Shown: positions 31,142-40,279 of the stretch, one piece after another
Numbering within the stretch: the stretch's first letter is position 1
Layout of the letters: every line of letters starts with the position of its first letter
DNA from: Pseudobacter sp.
GTDB taxonomy: Bacteria > Bacteroidota > Bacteroidia > Chitinophagales > Chitinophagaceae
Reading direction: 5' to 3'
DNA length: 64,000 nt
Assembly (NCBI GenBank): GCA_017849455.1
Contig: JAFIGX010000020.1
Location: 1 to 64,000, forward strand
Position numbers and translations under genes: made by a program
Notes under the pieces: generated by a model
Told to the model about the DNA's origin: nothing
The model's database searches: none
Seen by the model: only the letters and a program-made list of their open reading frames with translations

Positions 31142-34099
31142 ATGAGAAAGTTGCTCAAACTAGCAGTGCTTGCCATGTTTTATTCAGCACTGCCGACGCT
31201 GCTATGGGCTCAGATCAGCGTCACCGGCACTGTCACGGATGCCAATAACAATCCGCTTGCAGGTGTCTCCGTCAAACTAAAGAACTCGAACATCGGTACT
31301 GCCACAGATGCCGCCGGCCGCTTCAGCATCACGGTCCCTTCCAAAGGCGGCGAACTCGAGATCAGCTCAGTAGGTTATAAAACGCAAACAATTAAGGCAA
31401 ACAGCAATTCGTACGCGCTGTCCGTTAAGCTTGTTGAAGACGTAGGCCGTCTCGATGAAGTTGTGGTGACCGGTTTGGCCACCAGTGTAAAGAGAAGGAA
31501 CCTGGCCAATGCAGTCGCTACCATTTCAAACAGGGACCTGGCAGGTACTGCACCTGCACAGACTTTCGATGCTGCCCTCAATGGTAAAGTGCCTGGCGCA
31601 CTGATCAATGCCAACTCCGGCGCTCCCGGCGGCGGCATTTCGGTAAAACTTCGTGGTGTTACCTCATTTTTCGGCAATACACAACCGCTTTTTGTGGTGG
31701 ATGGGGTATTCCTCGACAACACGGCCACACCGGCCGGTCTCAACTTCGTGACCGCTGCGGCCAGAGGTGGTAATTCTTCCAACCAGGACAATCCCTCCAA
31801 TCGTATCGCCGACCTGCGCCCGGAGGATATTGAAAATGTAGAGATCCTTAAAGGGGCGTCTGCTGCGGCCATCTACGGATCGAAAGCCGCTGCCGGGGTG
31901 GTGATCATCACCACCAAACGTGGCAGATCGGGGAGGACAAGGGTGAGCGTTTCGCAGGACATCGGTTTTGTGAAAGCCAGGAAATTCCTGGGGACCCGAA
32001 CCTTCACCGAAGCCACAGCAGAAGACCTGGGCGGAAGCAATGCTGCGCGTCGTGCCGCCATCAAAGCAGAATTCAATGCAGCCAAAGCCGCCGGGAAAAT
32101 TTTCGATTACGAAAAAGAAATGTACGGTCAAACAGGGCTTACCCGCAACACGAACGTCAGTGTCACCGGCGGCAATGAAAGGACCAGCTTCTTCTTTTCA
32201 GCTTCACAGAAAGATGAACAGGGGATCATTAAAAGAACAGGCTATCGCAATAACAGTGTGCGCCTGAACATCGATCATAGGATCAGTGATAATGTCAAGA
32301 TCGGTGTGGCCACCAATTATATCAATTCTTCCGCCGATCGGGGGTTGACCAATAACGATAACAACTCCGTTACATTCGGCGTGGCCCTGTCTTCCACACC
32401 GGGTTTTACCGATCTGCATGCGGATGCATTGGGTAACTATCCCAACAACAGTTACAGCTCGTCGAACCCGATCCAGACAAGGGACCTGATGACCAATAAT
32501 GAAGCGGTCGACCGTTTCATGACAGGGGTTACACTGGATGCCATCTTTCAGAAATCGGAGAAGTCCATCACCCGCTTTGTGGGCCGTGGCGGATTTGATT
32601 TCTACAATTTCAAAACAACTGCCCTCTTTCCCAATGAGCTCCAGTTCCAGGCGGTGAACCAGGGAACGTCGATCCAGGGATTCGCCAAGAACCTCAATAC
32701 CAACTTCATTCTCTCACTGGTCAATAATTTCAACGCCTCTGAAAATCTGGCGCTCACCACTTCAGCCGGCATCACGCAGGAGAATGGTGATTTCGATAAT
32801 ATCCTGAACATCGCCACCAAACTGGTGGCCGGTCAAACCAATGTCGACCTGGGAAGTGCATTGACCGCTACACAGCTCCGCAATAAATTCCAGGATAACG
32901 GCATCTTCTTCCAGGAAGAGGCAACGATCATGGATGCCATCACGCTTACAGGTGGTGTTCGTTTCGACAGATCGACCAATAACGGCGACGCCGAAAAATA
33001 TTATATCTACCCCAAAGCAGGTGTTTCATGGAACCTGACCCGGATGGATTTCATGAAGAACAGTTTCTTCGATAACCTGAAAGTACGCGCCGCTTATGGA
33101 CAGGCCGGTAACTTCCCGGCACCCGGTAGTAAGTTCGCCATTATGTCGATCTTCAATATCGGCGGCAATACAGGTTTATTGCCCAATACCCTGAGAGGTA
33201 CTCCCACCATTAAACCGGAAAGAACATCGGAACTGGAAGCCGGTGTGGATTTCAGCCTGTTGAAAAGCAAACTGAATTTCTCCTTTACTGTATATGAGAA
33301 AAAGATATCGGACTTCCTGTTGCAACGTCCAACAGCAGGCTCTACCGGGTTCGCCAATGAATTCGTGAATGCCGGCGATCTGCGGAACAGGGGCGTGGAG
33401 CTGAGCCTGAACGCTCAACCGGTCTCCAACAAGGATATACGCTGGAATACCGTTGTCAACTTCTGGCTCAACCGTTCAAAGGTCACGAAACTGAATATCG
33501 CGCCGGTCCAGTTAGGTGTATTCGGTACCTCACTGGGGACCTTCAAGATCGAAGAGGGTAAATCAGCCACACAGATCGTGGGCACAGACGGAAATCCCGA
33601 TGTGGCTGTGCCACTCGGGGATGCAGAGCCCAAATTCCAGATGAACTGGTTCAACGAGATCACTTTCCTGAAAAATTTCAGCCTGCGCTTTTTGTTGCAC
33701 TGGAAGAATGGGGGCGACAATATCAACCTGAGCGAACTCCTCACCGACCTGGGAGGCACCAGCCCGGATTATGATGATCCAACTAAAAATGGCACCAGTA
33801 AAAAAGGGCCCGACAGGCTTGCACAGTTCTTTTCAGGATCGGCCCGTGGTTTTGTGCAGGATGCCAGCTACCTGAGATTGCGTGAGATCGGGCTCTATTA
33901 TACCTTCACCAATATGCCGGTGAATTTCATCAAGGGCTTACGGGTAGGCATATCCGCCAATAATTATTTTACCAGCACGAAATACAGGGGATACGATCCT
34001 GAAGTATCCAACTTCGGCACCGGCTTCTCCACGAATGTGGATGTAATGCCTTACCCTGCGTCCAAACGTGCCACCTTCCATTTATTGGTTGATTTCTAA
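31142..34099 (+). CDS. SusC/RagA-family TonB-linked outer membrane protein
   Basis: This is a 985-residue TonB-dependent transporter that works with a SusD lipoprotein to import oligomers across the outer membrane. It has a signal peptide (MRKLLKLAVLAMFYSALPTLLWAQ), an N-terminal carboxypeptidase-regulatory-like domain (SVTGTVTDANNNPLAGVSVKLKNS), a plug with ALNGKVPGALI and VEILKGASAAAIYGSKAAAG, and a long beta-barrel ending in an aromatic residue (HLLVDF). ATG at 31142 fits the signal peptide, although the frame is open upstream to 31094. susD follows after 23 bp. No glycoside hydrolase or anti-sigma gene is nearby, so the substrate is unknown. Confidence 0.95.
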   Translation: MRKLLKLAVLAMFYSALPTLLWAQISVTGTVTDANNNPLAGVSVKLKNSNIGTATDAAGRFSITVPSKGGELEISSVGYKTQTIKANSNSYALSVKLVEDVGRLDEVVVTGLATSVKRRNLANAVATISNRDLAGTAPAQTFDAALNGKVPGALINANSGAPGGGISVKLRGVTSFFGNTQPLFVVDGVFLDNTATPAGLNFVTAAARGGNSSNQDNPSNRIADLRPEDIENVEILKGASAAAIYGSKAAAGVVIITTKRGRSGRTRVSVSQDIGFVKARKFLGTRTFTEATAEDLGGSNAARRAAIKAEFNAAKAAGKIFDYEKEMYGQTGLTRNTNVSVTGGNERTSFFFSASQKDEQGIIKRTGYRNNSVRLNIDHRISDNVKIGVATNYINSSADRGLTNNDNNSVTFGVALSSTPGFTDLHADALGNYPNNSYSSSNPIQTRDLMTNNEAVDRFMTGVTLDAIFQKSEKSITRFVGRGGFDFYNFKTTALFPNELQFQAVNQGTSIQGFAKNLNTNFILSLVNNFNASENLALTTSAGITQENGDFDNILNIATKLVAGQTNVDLGSALTATQLRNKFQDNGIFFQEEATIMDAITLTGGVRFDRSTNNGDAEKYYIYPKAGVSWNLTRMDFMKNSFFDNLKVRAAYGQAGNFPAPGSKFAIMSIFNIGGNTGLLPNTLRGTPTIKPERTSELEAGVDFSLLKSKLNFSFTVYEKKISDFLLQRPTAGSTGFANEFVNAGDLRNRGVELSLNAQPVSNKDIRWNTVVNFWLNRSKVTKLNIAPVQLGVFGTSLGTFKIEEGKSATQIVGTDGNPDVAVPLGDAEPKFQMNWFNEITFLKNFSLRFLLHWKNGGDNINLSELLTDLGGTSPDYDDPTKNGTSKKGPDRLAQFFSGSARGFVQDASYLRLREIGLYYTFTNMPVNFIKGLRVGISANNYFTSTKYRGYDPEVSNFGTGFSTNVDVMPYPASKRATFHLLVDF

Positions 34100-34122
34100 A
34101 ATAACCATCAAAAAATTAAAAG

Positions 34123-35430
34123 ATGAAAAAGATAGTCAATATATATATCGCCGGTCTTGCCCTGCTATCGGTCTCGTTGCCTTCCTGCAAGAAAGAGATC
34201 GGGAGCCTGAACGGCCCCAGTCTCGAACAGCTCTCGAAGAATCCCAGCAGACTGGAATTGAATACCGTTGTGGTGGGAACAGAAGCAGGTATGCGTAATA
34301 ACCTCGACTTCTACCTGGACGCAACGGGTGTAATTGGCCGGGAGATGTACCGCTTTGCAGGTTCCGAGCCCCGTTATACCACCGACCTGCTGGGCGCGGG
34401 GAGCAGTACGCTCAACAACAATACATTTTACCTCACCAATTCCTGGAATTCAAGATACAGGGTGGTGAAGAATTGTAATATCCTCATCCAGGGCGCTACC
34501 AATTCCACCTCCGTGTCGGCTGCGCAAAAGAAAGGGTACACCGGATTTGCGAAAACGATCAAAGCGTATGAGCTGTTGCTGAACCTGAACCTGACCTATA
34601 TCAACGGTGTGCGGATCGATGTGGAAAATCCCGATAACCTGGGCCCTTTCATGGGTTATCCCGAATCGCTCACAGCTATCGCGGGATTGCTGGATGATGC
34701 GAAAGCGGATCTGACGGGTGCTGATATCGTTTTCAAATTATCGTCGGGTTTTGGTGCTTATACGGATGCTGCCGGCCTCATTAAATTCAACAGGGCGCTG
34801 GCCGCACGGGTAGCTGTTTACAGGCAGCAATGGGCCCCGGCATTGACAGCTTTGAATGAATCTTTCTTCGACCTGAATGGCTCTTTCAACAATGGCGTAT
34901 TCCATGTTTATTCCACCGGTCCCAATGATCAGTTGAACCTGGCTTTCGTAGGGCAGAACCAAAATGGCGAGATAAGAGTGGCGCATCCAAGTTATGCAGC
35001 AGACATCCTTGCAGGAGATGACAGGATCGGCAAAGCAACTTTACGCGCTCAGGCCGCTTCCCAGAACGGCCTCACCAGCAACAGGGATGTATGGGTATAC
35101 AGGTCGAGCACTGATCCCATTCCCATTGTCCGCAATGAAGAGCTGATCCTGATCTATGCGGAAGCAAAGGTCCAACTGAATCAACTGCCAGATGCTGTTG
35201 TGGCCATCAACAGGATACGTACCAGCCACAACCTTGCGGCCTATGCCGGCGCTGTTACACAAGCGGCGCTCGCTACTGAAATGCTCTATCAACGCAGGTA
35301 TTCTCTCTATTTCGAAGGGCATCGCTGGGTAGATATACGCCGTTACGGCCTTCTGAACCAACTCCCGATCGACAGGGCAGGGGATGATGTATGGGACAGG
35401 TTCCCGCGGCCGCTGACAGAAGGCAATTAG
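34123..35430 (+). CDS. SusD/RagB-family nutrient-binding lipoprotein
   Basis: This is a 435-residue outer-membrane lipoprotein, partner of the SusC transporter 23 bp upstream. The signal peptide with lipobox LPSC places the lipidated cysteine at residue 22. The family C-terminus is clear: RNEELILIYAEAKVQLNQ, then VAINRIRTSHNLAAY, MLYQRRYSLYFEGHRWVDIRRYG and the end PIDRAGDDVWDRFPRP. It is on the short side for SusD proteins, with short loops. A repeat hairpin follows the stop. Confidence 0.93.
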   Translation: MKKIVNIYIAGLALLSVSLPSCKKEIGSLNGPSLEQLSKNPSRLELNTVVVGTEAGMRNNLDFYLDATGVIGREMYRFAGSEPRYTTDLLGAGSSTLNNNTFYLTNSWNSRYRVVKNCNILIQGATNSTSVSAAQKKGYTGFAKTIKAYELLLNLNLTYINGVRIDVENPDNLGPFMGYPESLTAIAGLLDDAKADLTGADIVFKLSSGFGAYTDAAGLIKFNRALAARVAVYRQQWAPALTALNESFFDLNGSFNNGVFHVYSTGPNDQLNLAFVGQNQNGEIRVAHPSYAADILAGDDRIGKATLRAQAASQNGLTSNRDVWVYRSSTDPIPIVRNEELILIYAEAKVQLNQLPDAVVAINRIRTSHNLAAYAGAVTQAALATEMLYQRRYSLYFEGHRWVDIRRYGLLNQLPIDRAGDDVWDRFPRPLTEGN

Positions 35431-35458
35431 TGTATCGGGTTGGCAGGTTATTTATTAG

Positions 35459-35557
35459 ATGTTGACAGGTTAAAAAGTTGACAGGTTGATAAGGATATGA
35501 CCCTGATCCGGGGATCCATTCACGTATCAACTTGTCAACTTTTTAACCTGTCAACAT
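35459..35557. repeat. 8-nt-unit inverted tandem-repeat hairpin between susD and purA
   Basis: Degenerate units GTTGACAG, GTTAAAAA, GTTGACAG and GTTGATA make up 35459-35491. They pair with 35525-35557 at 32 of 33 positions across a 33-nt loop. Further degenerate units extend both ways to about 35440 and 35580. The right-hand extension supplies the TTG of the purA promoter. Confidence 0.85.
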
Positions 35558-35563
35558 TTCAAC

Positions 35564-35594
35564 TTGTATACCTCTCAACATTCCCCTATTTTTG
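35564..35594 (+). promoter_or_regulatory. purA promoter (TTG-N20-TATTTTTG)
   Basis: TTG at 35564-35566, 20 nt, then TATTTTTG at 35587-35594; the ATG is at 35636. The TTG lies in the outer part of the repeat hairpin's right arm. Confidence 0.6.
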
Positions 35595-35635
35595 CCCCCG
35601 TTTTCACAACCGAATCTCACTCAAACTTCTAATCA

Positions 35636-36901
35636 ATGGTTGATGTATTATTAGGCCTCCAATGGGGCGATGAAGGGAAAGGAAAAATCGTAGATTATTT
35701 TGCTCCCCATTATGATATCATTGCCCGCTTCCAGGGTGGCCCTAATGCCGGGCATACGCTCTATGTGAACGATAAGAAAGTAGTATTGCACCAAGTACCC
35801 TCCGGCATCTTTCATGAAAATACCACCAACCTGATCGGGAACGGGGTTGTGCTCGATCCGGTGACCCTGAAAAGGGAATGTGACACCATCCGGTCTTTTG
35901 GTGTCGATTACCGGAAGAACCTGTACATCTCGGAAAGAACGCACCTGATCCTTCCTACCCATCGTGCCCTCGATAAAGCTTCCGAGCTGTCGAAAGGCAC
36001 TGAAAAGATCGGCTCCACGCTCAAAGGGATCGGGCCTGCTTATATGGACAAAACAGGCCGCAATGGCCTTCGGGTGGGTGACCTGCTCGACAAGAGCTTC
36101 ACCACACAATACATCAAACTCCGCCTGAAACATCAGAAGCTGCTCGACAGCCTCAATTTCCATGAAGATATTTCGGCCTGGGAAGAAGAGTTTTTTGAAG
36201 CGCTCGAGTTCATGAAGGAATTCAAGATCGTGAACGGCGAGTATTTTATCAACGACAGGATCAGGCAGGGTAAAAAAGTACTGGCGGAAGGCGCACAGGG
36301 CAGTATGCTGGATGTGGATTTCGGTACTTTCCCCTTTGTTACTTCTTCCAATACTATCAGTGCCGGCGTTTGTACCGGCCTTGGCGTGCCCCCGCAAAAG
36401 ATCCGCGATGTGATCGGTGTAACGAAAGCCTATTGCACCCGTGTTGGCGGTGGCCCATTCCCCACAGAGCTTCATGATGCTGCCGGTGAAGAATTGCGTA
36501 AGATCGGCAACGAATTCGGCGCTACTACCGGCCGTCCCCGCCGTTGCGGATGGATCGACCTGGTAGCCCTCAATTTCGCCTGTATGGTGAATGGTGTCAC
36601 CAAACTGGTGATGACCAAGGCCGATGTGCTGGATGCGTTCGACGAACTGAAAGTATGTACTTCTTACCTGGTTAATGGTAAGAAGGTGGACCAGGTGCCT
36701 TTCCAGTTGACGAGAGTAACGGTAGAGCCGGAATTGAAATCATTCAAAGGCTGGAAAACAGATATCACTGCCTTACAGTCAGCCGGATCATTACCTGCTG
36801 TCATGAAACAATACGTTGCCTTTATCAACGAATACCTTGGTGTAAAAGTGGCTTATATATCCAATGGCCCGGGGCGTGACCAATTGATAGAAATTCAGTA
36901 G
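35636..36901 (+). CDS. purA: Adenylosuccinate synthetase
   Basis: This 421-residue enzyme couples IMP, aspartate and GTP to adenylosuccinate in AMP synthesis. The GTP/IMP-binding start LLGLQWGDEGKGKIVD contains the catalytic aspartate (D12), and GPNAGHTLYVN supplies the histidine (near 41). Further family motifs are TLKGIGPAYMDKTGRNG, EGAQGSMLDVDFGTFPFVTSSN and GEFGATTGRPRRCGW-like FGATTGRPRRCGWID. It ends YISNGPGRDQLIEI. It appears monocistronic, driven by the promoter embedded next to the repeat. Confidence 0.97.
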   Translation: MVDVLLGLQWGDEGKGKIVDYFAPHYDIIARFQGGPNAGHTLYVNDKKVVLHQVPSGIFHENTTNLIGNGVVLDPVTLKRECDTIRSFGVDYRKNLYISERTHLILPTHRALDKASELSKGTEKIGSTLKGIGPAYMDKTGRNGLRVGDLLDKSFTTQYIKLRLKHQKLLDSLNFHEDISAWEEEFFEALEFMKEFKIVNGEYFINDRIRQGKKVLAEGAQGSMLDVDFGTFPFVTSSNTISAGVCTGLGVPPQKIRDVIGVTKAYCTRVGGGPFPTELHDAAGEELRKIGNEFGATTGRPRRCGWIDLVALNFACMVNGVTKLVMTKADVLDAFDELKVCTSYLVNGKKVDQVPFQLTRVTVEPELKSFKGWKTDITALQSAGSLPAVMKQYVAFINEYLGVKVAYISNGPGRDQLIEIQ

Positions 36902-37175
36902 TTTGATAGCCTGATCCTGCATATCGGCACCACCTGTTCAGCGATGAATAAATTCAAGAAAATTTAGTAGTTTTCGTAGGCAAAAGATTTGTTTGTTTAA
37001 TGTCCTTATGTATCTTACTTTCATGAACTACAGCAGGCAAACAGGATTTTGTATTGTTAGGCAAGGATTTAATGATAGCGGGAGCGACAGCTATTTTTAT
37101 CATAAAAATTTTTTCAAAAAAAGTTTGGCGAATTAAAAACTTCGCTGAAATTTTACAGCACAATCTTACCAGACA

Positions 37176-37631
37176 ATGGCAGCAAAATCTGACAAGGAAA
37201 AAAAGACCGGCGGAAGCTCTGCACCAAAGTCTTCTAAGGAAGATCCAAAGAAAACTTCTTCCAAGCCTAAAAAGAAGGAGGAAGATGATGAGGATGATGA
37301 TCTTGAAGATGATGAGGTAGAAACGCCGAAGGCTTCCAAAAAAGGAAGCAAGGCATCTTCTAAAAAAGATGATGACGATGACGACGATGATGACGACGAC
37401 ATCGAAGATGATGAAGTGGATGATTGGGATAAACCCGAAGAAGAAGAGGAATGGGATCCTGACTTTGAAGAATTTGATTTACCAAAATCAAAGACCAAAA
37501 AAGCCGCAGGTACAGGCGGATCCAAAAAAGGTGGAAAAGAGGAGGAGGATGATCTCGGCCTTGATGACGAATTCAAGGACATGGACCTTTTCAACGACAG
37601 AGGATTCGATGACGATGAGGATGATTTCTAA
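37176..37631 (+). CDS. Asp/Glu/Lys-rich low-complexity protein
   Basis: This is a 151-residue, strongly acidic and probably disordered protein. A Lys/Ser-rich first third is followed by runs of aspartate (ten or more in a row near residues 65-75) and a conserved-looking end (WDPDFEEFDLP, then DDEFKDMDLFNDRGFDDDEDDF). The tail resembles the acidic C-terminus of some Bacteroidota proteins and could bind basic partners. No known domain is visible. It lies 45 bp before the pabB start on the same strand; repeats in its DNA may be prone to slippage. Confidence 0.65.
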   Translation: MAAKSDKEKKTGGSSAPKSSKEDPKKTSSKPKKKEEDDEDDDLEDDEVETPKASKKGSKASSKKDDDDDDDDDDDIEDDEVDDWDKPEEEEEWDPDFEEFDLPKSKTKKAAGTGGSKKGGKEEEDDLGLDDEFKDMDLFNDRGFDDDEDDF

Positions 37632-37676
37632 TGGATGGTCGATTAGTTGTTGCGATTCGCTTTCAATGCTGAAAAT

Positions 37677-38963
37677 GTGAACAGAAGCTTCACTTCGTTT
37701 CCCATAACTGATTTCAAGCAAACAAAATTACAAATGTTGAGCTGGGCTAACCGGTTCAGCATTTGTAGTTTTTTGGATAACCAGCAATATCAGGGTTCAC
37801 ACCATAGCTATGAATGCCTGCTGGCCGCAGGGACGCTCCATACGCTCACCGCCAGTGCCGGGTCAGCATTCGACCAACTGCAATACCTATGCGAAACGCA
37901 CCAGGACTGGCTGTTCGGCCATCTCGGTTACGATCTCAAGAACGGATATTTCCCTACTGCAAGCTCACATCCCGACGGGATCGGTTTTCCCGATCTTTTC
38001 TTTTTTGTTCCGGAAATACTCGTGCAATTGAATGATCGTGAAATGAGGATCGGCCTTTGCGGCAATAGCCATGAAGAGATCTACCGGGCAATCACCCGTT
38101 CTGTTCCAGTCAACATATCGGCCAGCCATGCACCCATCGAGATCAGGAACCGCATTCCGAAAGCAACATATATCGAGATCATTCAGCAGTTGCGACAGCA
38201 TATCCTCCGGGGAGATTGTTATGAGATCAATTTCTGCCAGGAATTCTATGCAACCGATGCCCTGATCGACCCCCTTTCTGTTTACCTCGACCTCAGCGCT
38301 GCCTCTCCCAATCCATTCGCGGCCTTCTATAAACTTGATGACAGGTACCTGCTTTGCGCCAGCCCCGAGCGGTATCTTAAAAAAGAAGGCGATACACTTT
38401 TTTCCCAGCCCATCAAAGGCACCTGGCAGCGGAATACCAGCAACCATCAGGAAGACGACCGGAATAGGGCCTTGTTGTTCAATAGCGCCAAAGACCGTTC
38501 TGAAAATGTGATGGTGGTTGACCTGGTCCGAAATGACCTGTCCATGGTTTGCCGGGAAGGTACCGTACAGGTGGATGAGCTTTTCGGGATATACAGTTTT
38601 CCCCAGGTACACCAGATGATCTCGACAGTGAGCGGGCAATTGCGGCCCGACCTGCATTTCGTAAAAGCCATCCAGGCCAGTTTTCCCATGGGCTCCATGA
38701 CGGGCGCCCCGAAAAAAAGAGTGATGGAACTGATCGAACAATACGAGCAAACGAAACGGGGAATATTTTCAGGAGCTGTAGGTTATATTACCCCTGATGG
38801 CGATTTCGATTTCAATGTGGTGATCAGGAGTATCATGTACAATGCAGCTTCCCGCTATCTTTCCTTTCAGGCAGGCTCGGGAATTACCTTCTACAGCGAT
38901 CCCGAAAAGGAATATGAAGAATGCCTGTTGAAAGCAGCAGCTATCAAAAAAGTATTAAGCTGA
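37677..38963 (+). CDS. pabB: Aminodeoxychorismate synthase component I (PabB-type chorismate-binding enzyme)
   Basis: This is a chorismate-utilising enzyme of about 428 residues, most like PabB, which makes 4-amino-4-deoxychorismate for folate. The N-terminal half is the variable part (SFLDNQQYQGSHHSYECLLAAG). The catalytic half has YEINFCQEFYA, SPERYL, QPIKGTWQRN, ENVMVVDLVRNDL and the end FQAGSGITFYSDPEKEYEE. I prefer GTG at 37677 (MNRSFTSFPITDF), since an upstream TTG at 37647 adds ten unlikely residues and the first ATG (37734) would cut the N-terminus. No glutamine amidotransferase gene (pabA) is adjacent. An anthranilate or isochorismate role is less likely. Confidence 0.85.
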   Translation: MNRSFTSFPITDFKQTKLQMLSWANRFSICSFLDNQQYQGSHHSYECLLAAGTLHTLTASAGSAFDQLQYLCETHQDWLFGHLGYDLKNGYFPTASSHPDGIGFPDLFFFVPEILVQLNDREMRIGLCGNSHEEIYRAITRSVPVNISASHAPIEIRNRIPKATYIEIIQQLRQHILRGDCYEINFCQEFYATDALIDPLSVYLDLSAASPNPFAAFYKLDDRYLLCASPERYLKKEGDTLFSQPIKGTWQRNTSNHQEDDRNRALLFNSAKDRSENVMVVDLVRNDLSMVCREGTVQVDELFGIYSFPQVHQMISTVSGQLRPDLHFVKAIQASFPMGSMTGAPKKRVMELIEQYEQTKRGIFSGAVGYITPDGDFDFNVVIRSIMYNAASRYLSFQAGSGITFYSDPEKEYEECLLKAAAIKKVLS

Positions 38964-38976
38964 AATATTGAAAATA

Positions 38977-39005
38977 AAAGAGCCGCTCCCGGGAGCAGCT
39001 CTTTT
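38977..39005. terminator. Terminator between pabB and lytic transglycosylase gene
   Basis: AGAGC-type stem AAAGAGCCGCTCCC with GGGAGCAGCTCTTTT, nearly perfect. It is in the convergent gap and has A/T runs on both sides, so it may serve both genes. Confidence 0.75.
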
Positions 39006-39030
39006 GTATTGTATTTGAAATTGGTTCTGC

Positions 39031-40152
39031 TTATTTTCCTGTGCCTGCCGAAACGGTAGAACCGCTCAGCAACAACTGAACGGATTCATTCAGGATAATG
39101 TATTTATTGGCCATGAAGAGGTCCATCTTGTCTACAGGCAGTTTGAGCTCATAAGCATTGTCTGCGCTGGCCATCTTCTTATCGAAATCCGGATTGTAAC
39201 GGTTGAAGGTATTCATATCCATCATCACGTTCTTTGCGATAATGGAGGAATGGTATTTACCGGAAACTGTTACGCTCCTGGCATTGTTTTGCTCTTCCGT
39301 GCTCAATTTCCTGTTCAGTAGATAAGTGGCCGTTACCCCCATCTGGGCGGTGGCCTCAGCCTTGGTAAGCGTGGTGACACTGCCGCCTCCTTCAAACACA
39401 TAATGGGTGCCGATGAATTTCTTTACGTGAGTACGGGATTCAGCCGGCAGGTAATACTGCAGGTTCCAGAAATTCCGGCTACCACTTTTGCGGATGGCAC
39501 TGTACACATTGGAAGGTCCCCCATTGTACGCAGCGATCACCAGGAGCCAGTCGCCGAATTCCGTATACAGATCGCGCAGGTACCTGGCCGCAGCATGGGT
39601 GCTCTTAAAATAGTCGGTACGCTCGTCCTTGTAACGGGTCACTTTCAGGCCCATGAGGCGGGCTGTTTCGGGCATAAACTGCCAGGGGCCAACGGCGCCG
39701 GCCCAGGAAACGGCCGTACGTTTCAATTTGGATTCGATAACAGCCAGGTATTTCAATTCTGTGGGCAACCCGTATTTGCTCAGGATGCCGTCCATCATAT
39801 TGAAATAGGGCCTTCCCCATTCCTTCATTTCGAGGAGGTCTTCGCTATGTTTCTCCATATAATCCTCCACGAAGGCGATGGCCCGGGGATTGAGGCGTAC
39901 GTTCGAGTTGGCGTTGGCTTCATCGAACAGTTCGCTGAACCCCACGTTGGGCTCGGTCGAATCGGTCGCTCTTGCGGGCGACAGCAGGCTGCTCTGTAGA
40001 GTAAAACTGTTGGCTTTTTTGCCTTTAGGACCCTTGACCGCCGCTTTGGAGGTCCCGGTGGTAGTTTTCTTCTTACCACCTCCCGTTGCAGAAGTCATAG
40101 AGATCCAAACCAGGCAAAACAGGCCGGCAATTAAAAGTTTTCGTTTCATCAT
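39031..40152 (-). CDS. Lytic transglycosylase (MltD-like)
   Basis: This is a peptidoglycan-cleaving lytic transglycosylase of about 373 residues, secreted to the periplasm by the signal peptide KRKLLIAGLFCLVWISMTSATG. A lysine-rich linker follows. The SLT catalytic domain has ESKLKRTAVSWAGAVGPWQF (catalytic E), ETARLMGL and LLVIAAYNGGPSNV. A C-terminal region near 250-370 has the LysM-like pattern of MltD relatives, but I see no clear LysM repeat. Possible start codons are the adjacent ATGs at 40152 and 40149. Confidence 0.88.
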   Translation of the reverse strand: MMKRKLLIAGLFCLVWISMTSATGGGKKKTTTGTSKAAVKGPKGKKANSFTLQSSLLSPARATDSTEPNVGFSELFDEANANSNVRLNPRAIAFVEDYMEKHSEDLLEMKEWGRPYFNMMDGILSKYGLPTELKYLAVIESKLKRTAVSWAGAVGPWQFMPETARLMGLKVTRYKDERTDYFKSTHAAARYLRDLYTEFGDWLLVIAAYNGGPSNVYSAIRKSGSRNFWNLQYYLPAESRTHVKKFIGTHYVFEGGGSVTTLTKAEATAQMGVTATYLLNRKLSTEEQNNARSVTVSGKYHSSIIAKNVMMDMNTFNRYNPDFDKKMASADNAYELKLPVDKMDLFMANKYIILNESVQLLLSGSTVSAGTGK

Positions 40153-40279
40153 CGTTTGTATTAACACAATAATGCGACCCTTCAGGTATGGATTAAACGG
40201 ATGATGTTTTTAATAGGATAGGAGGGAAATAAAAATCGGTGCAGAGTATTCCGGGGGTCGAGAGTTTGGGCTTTTCATG

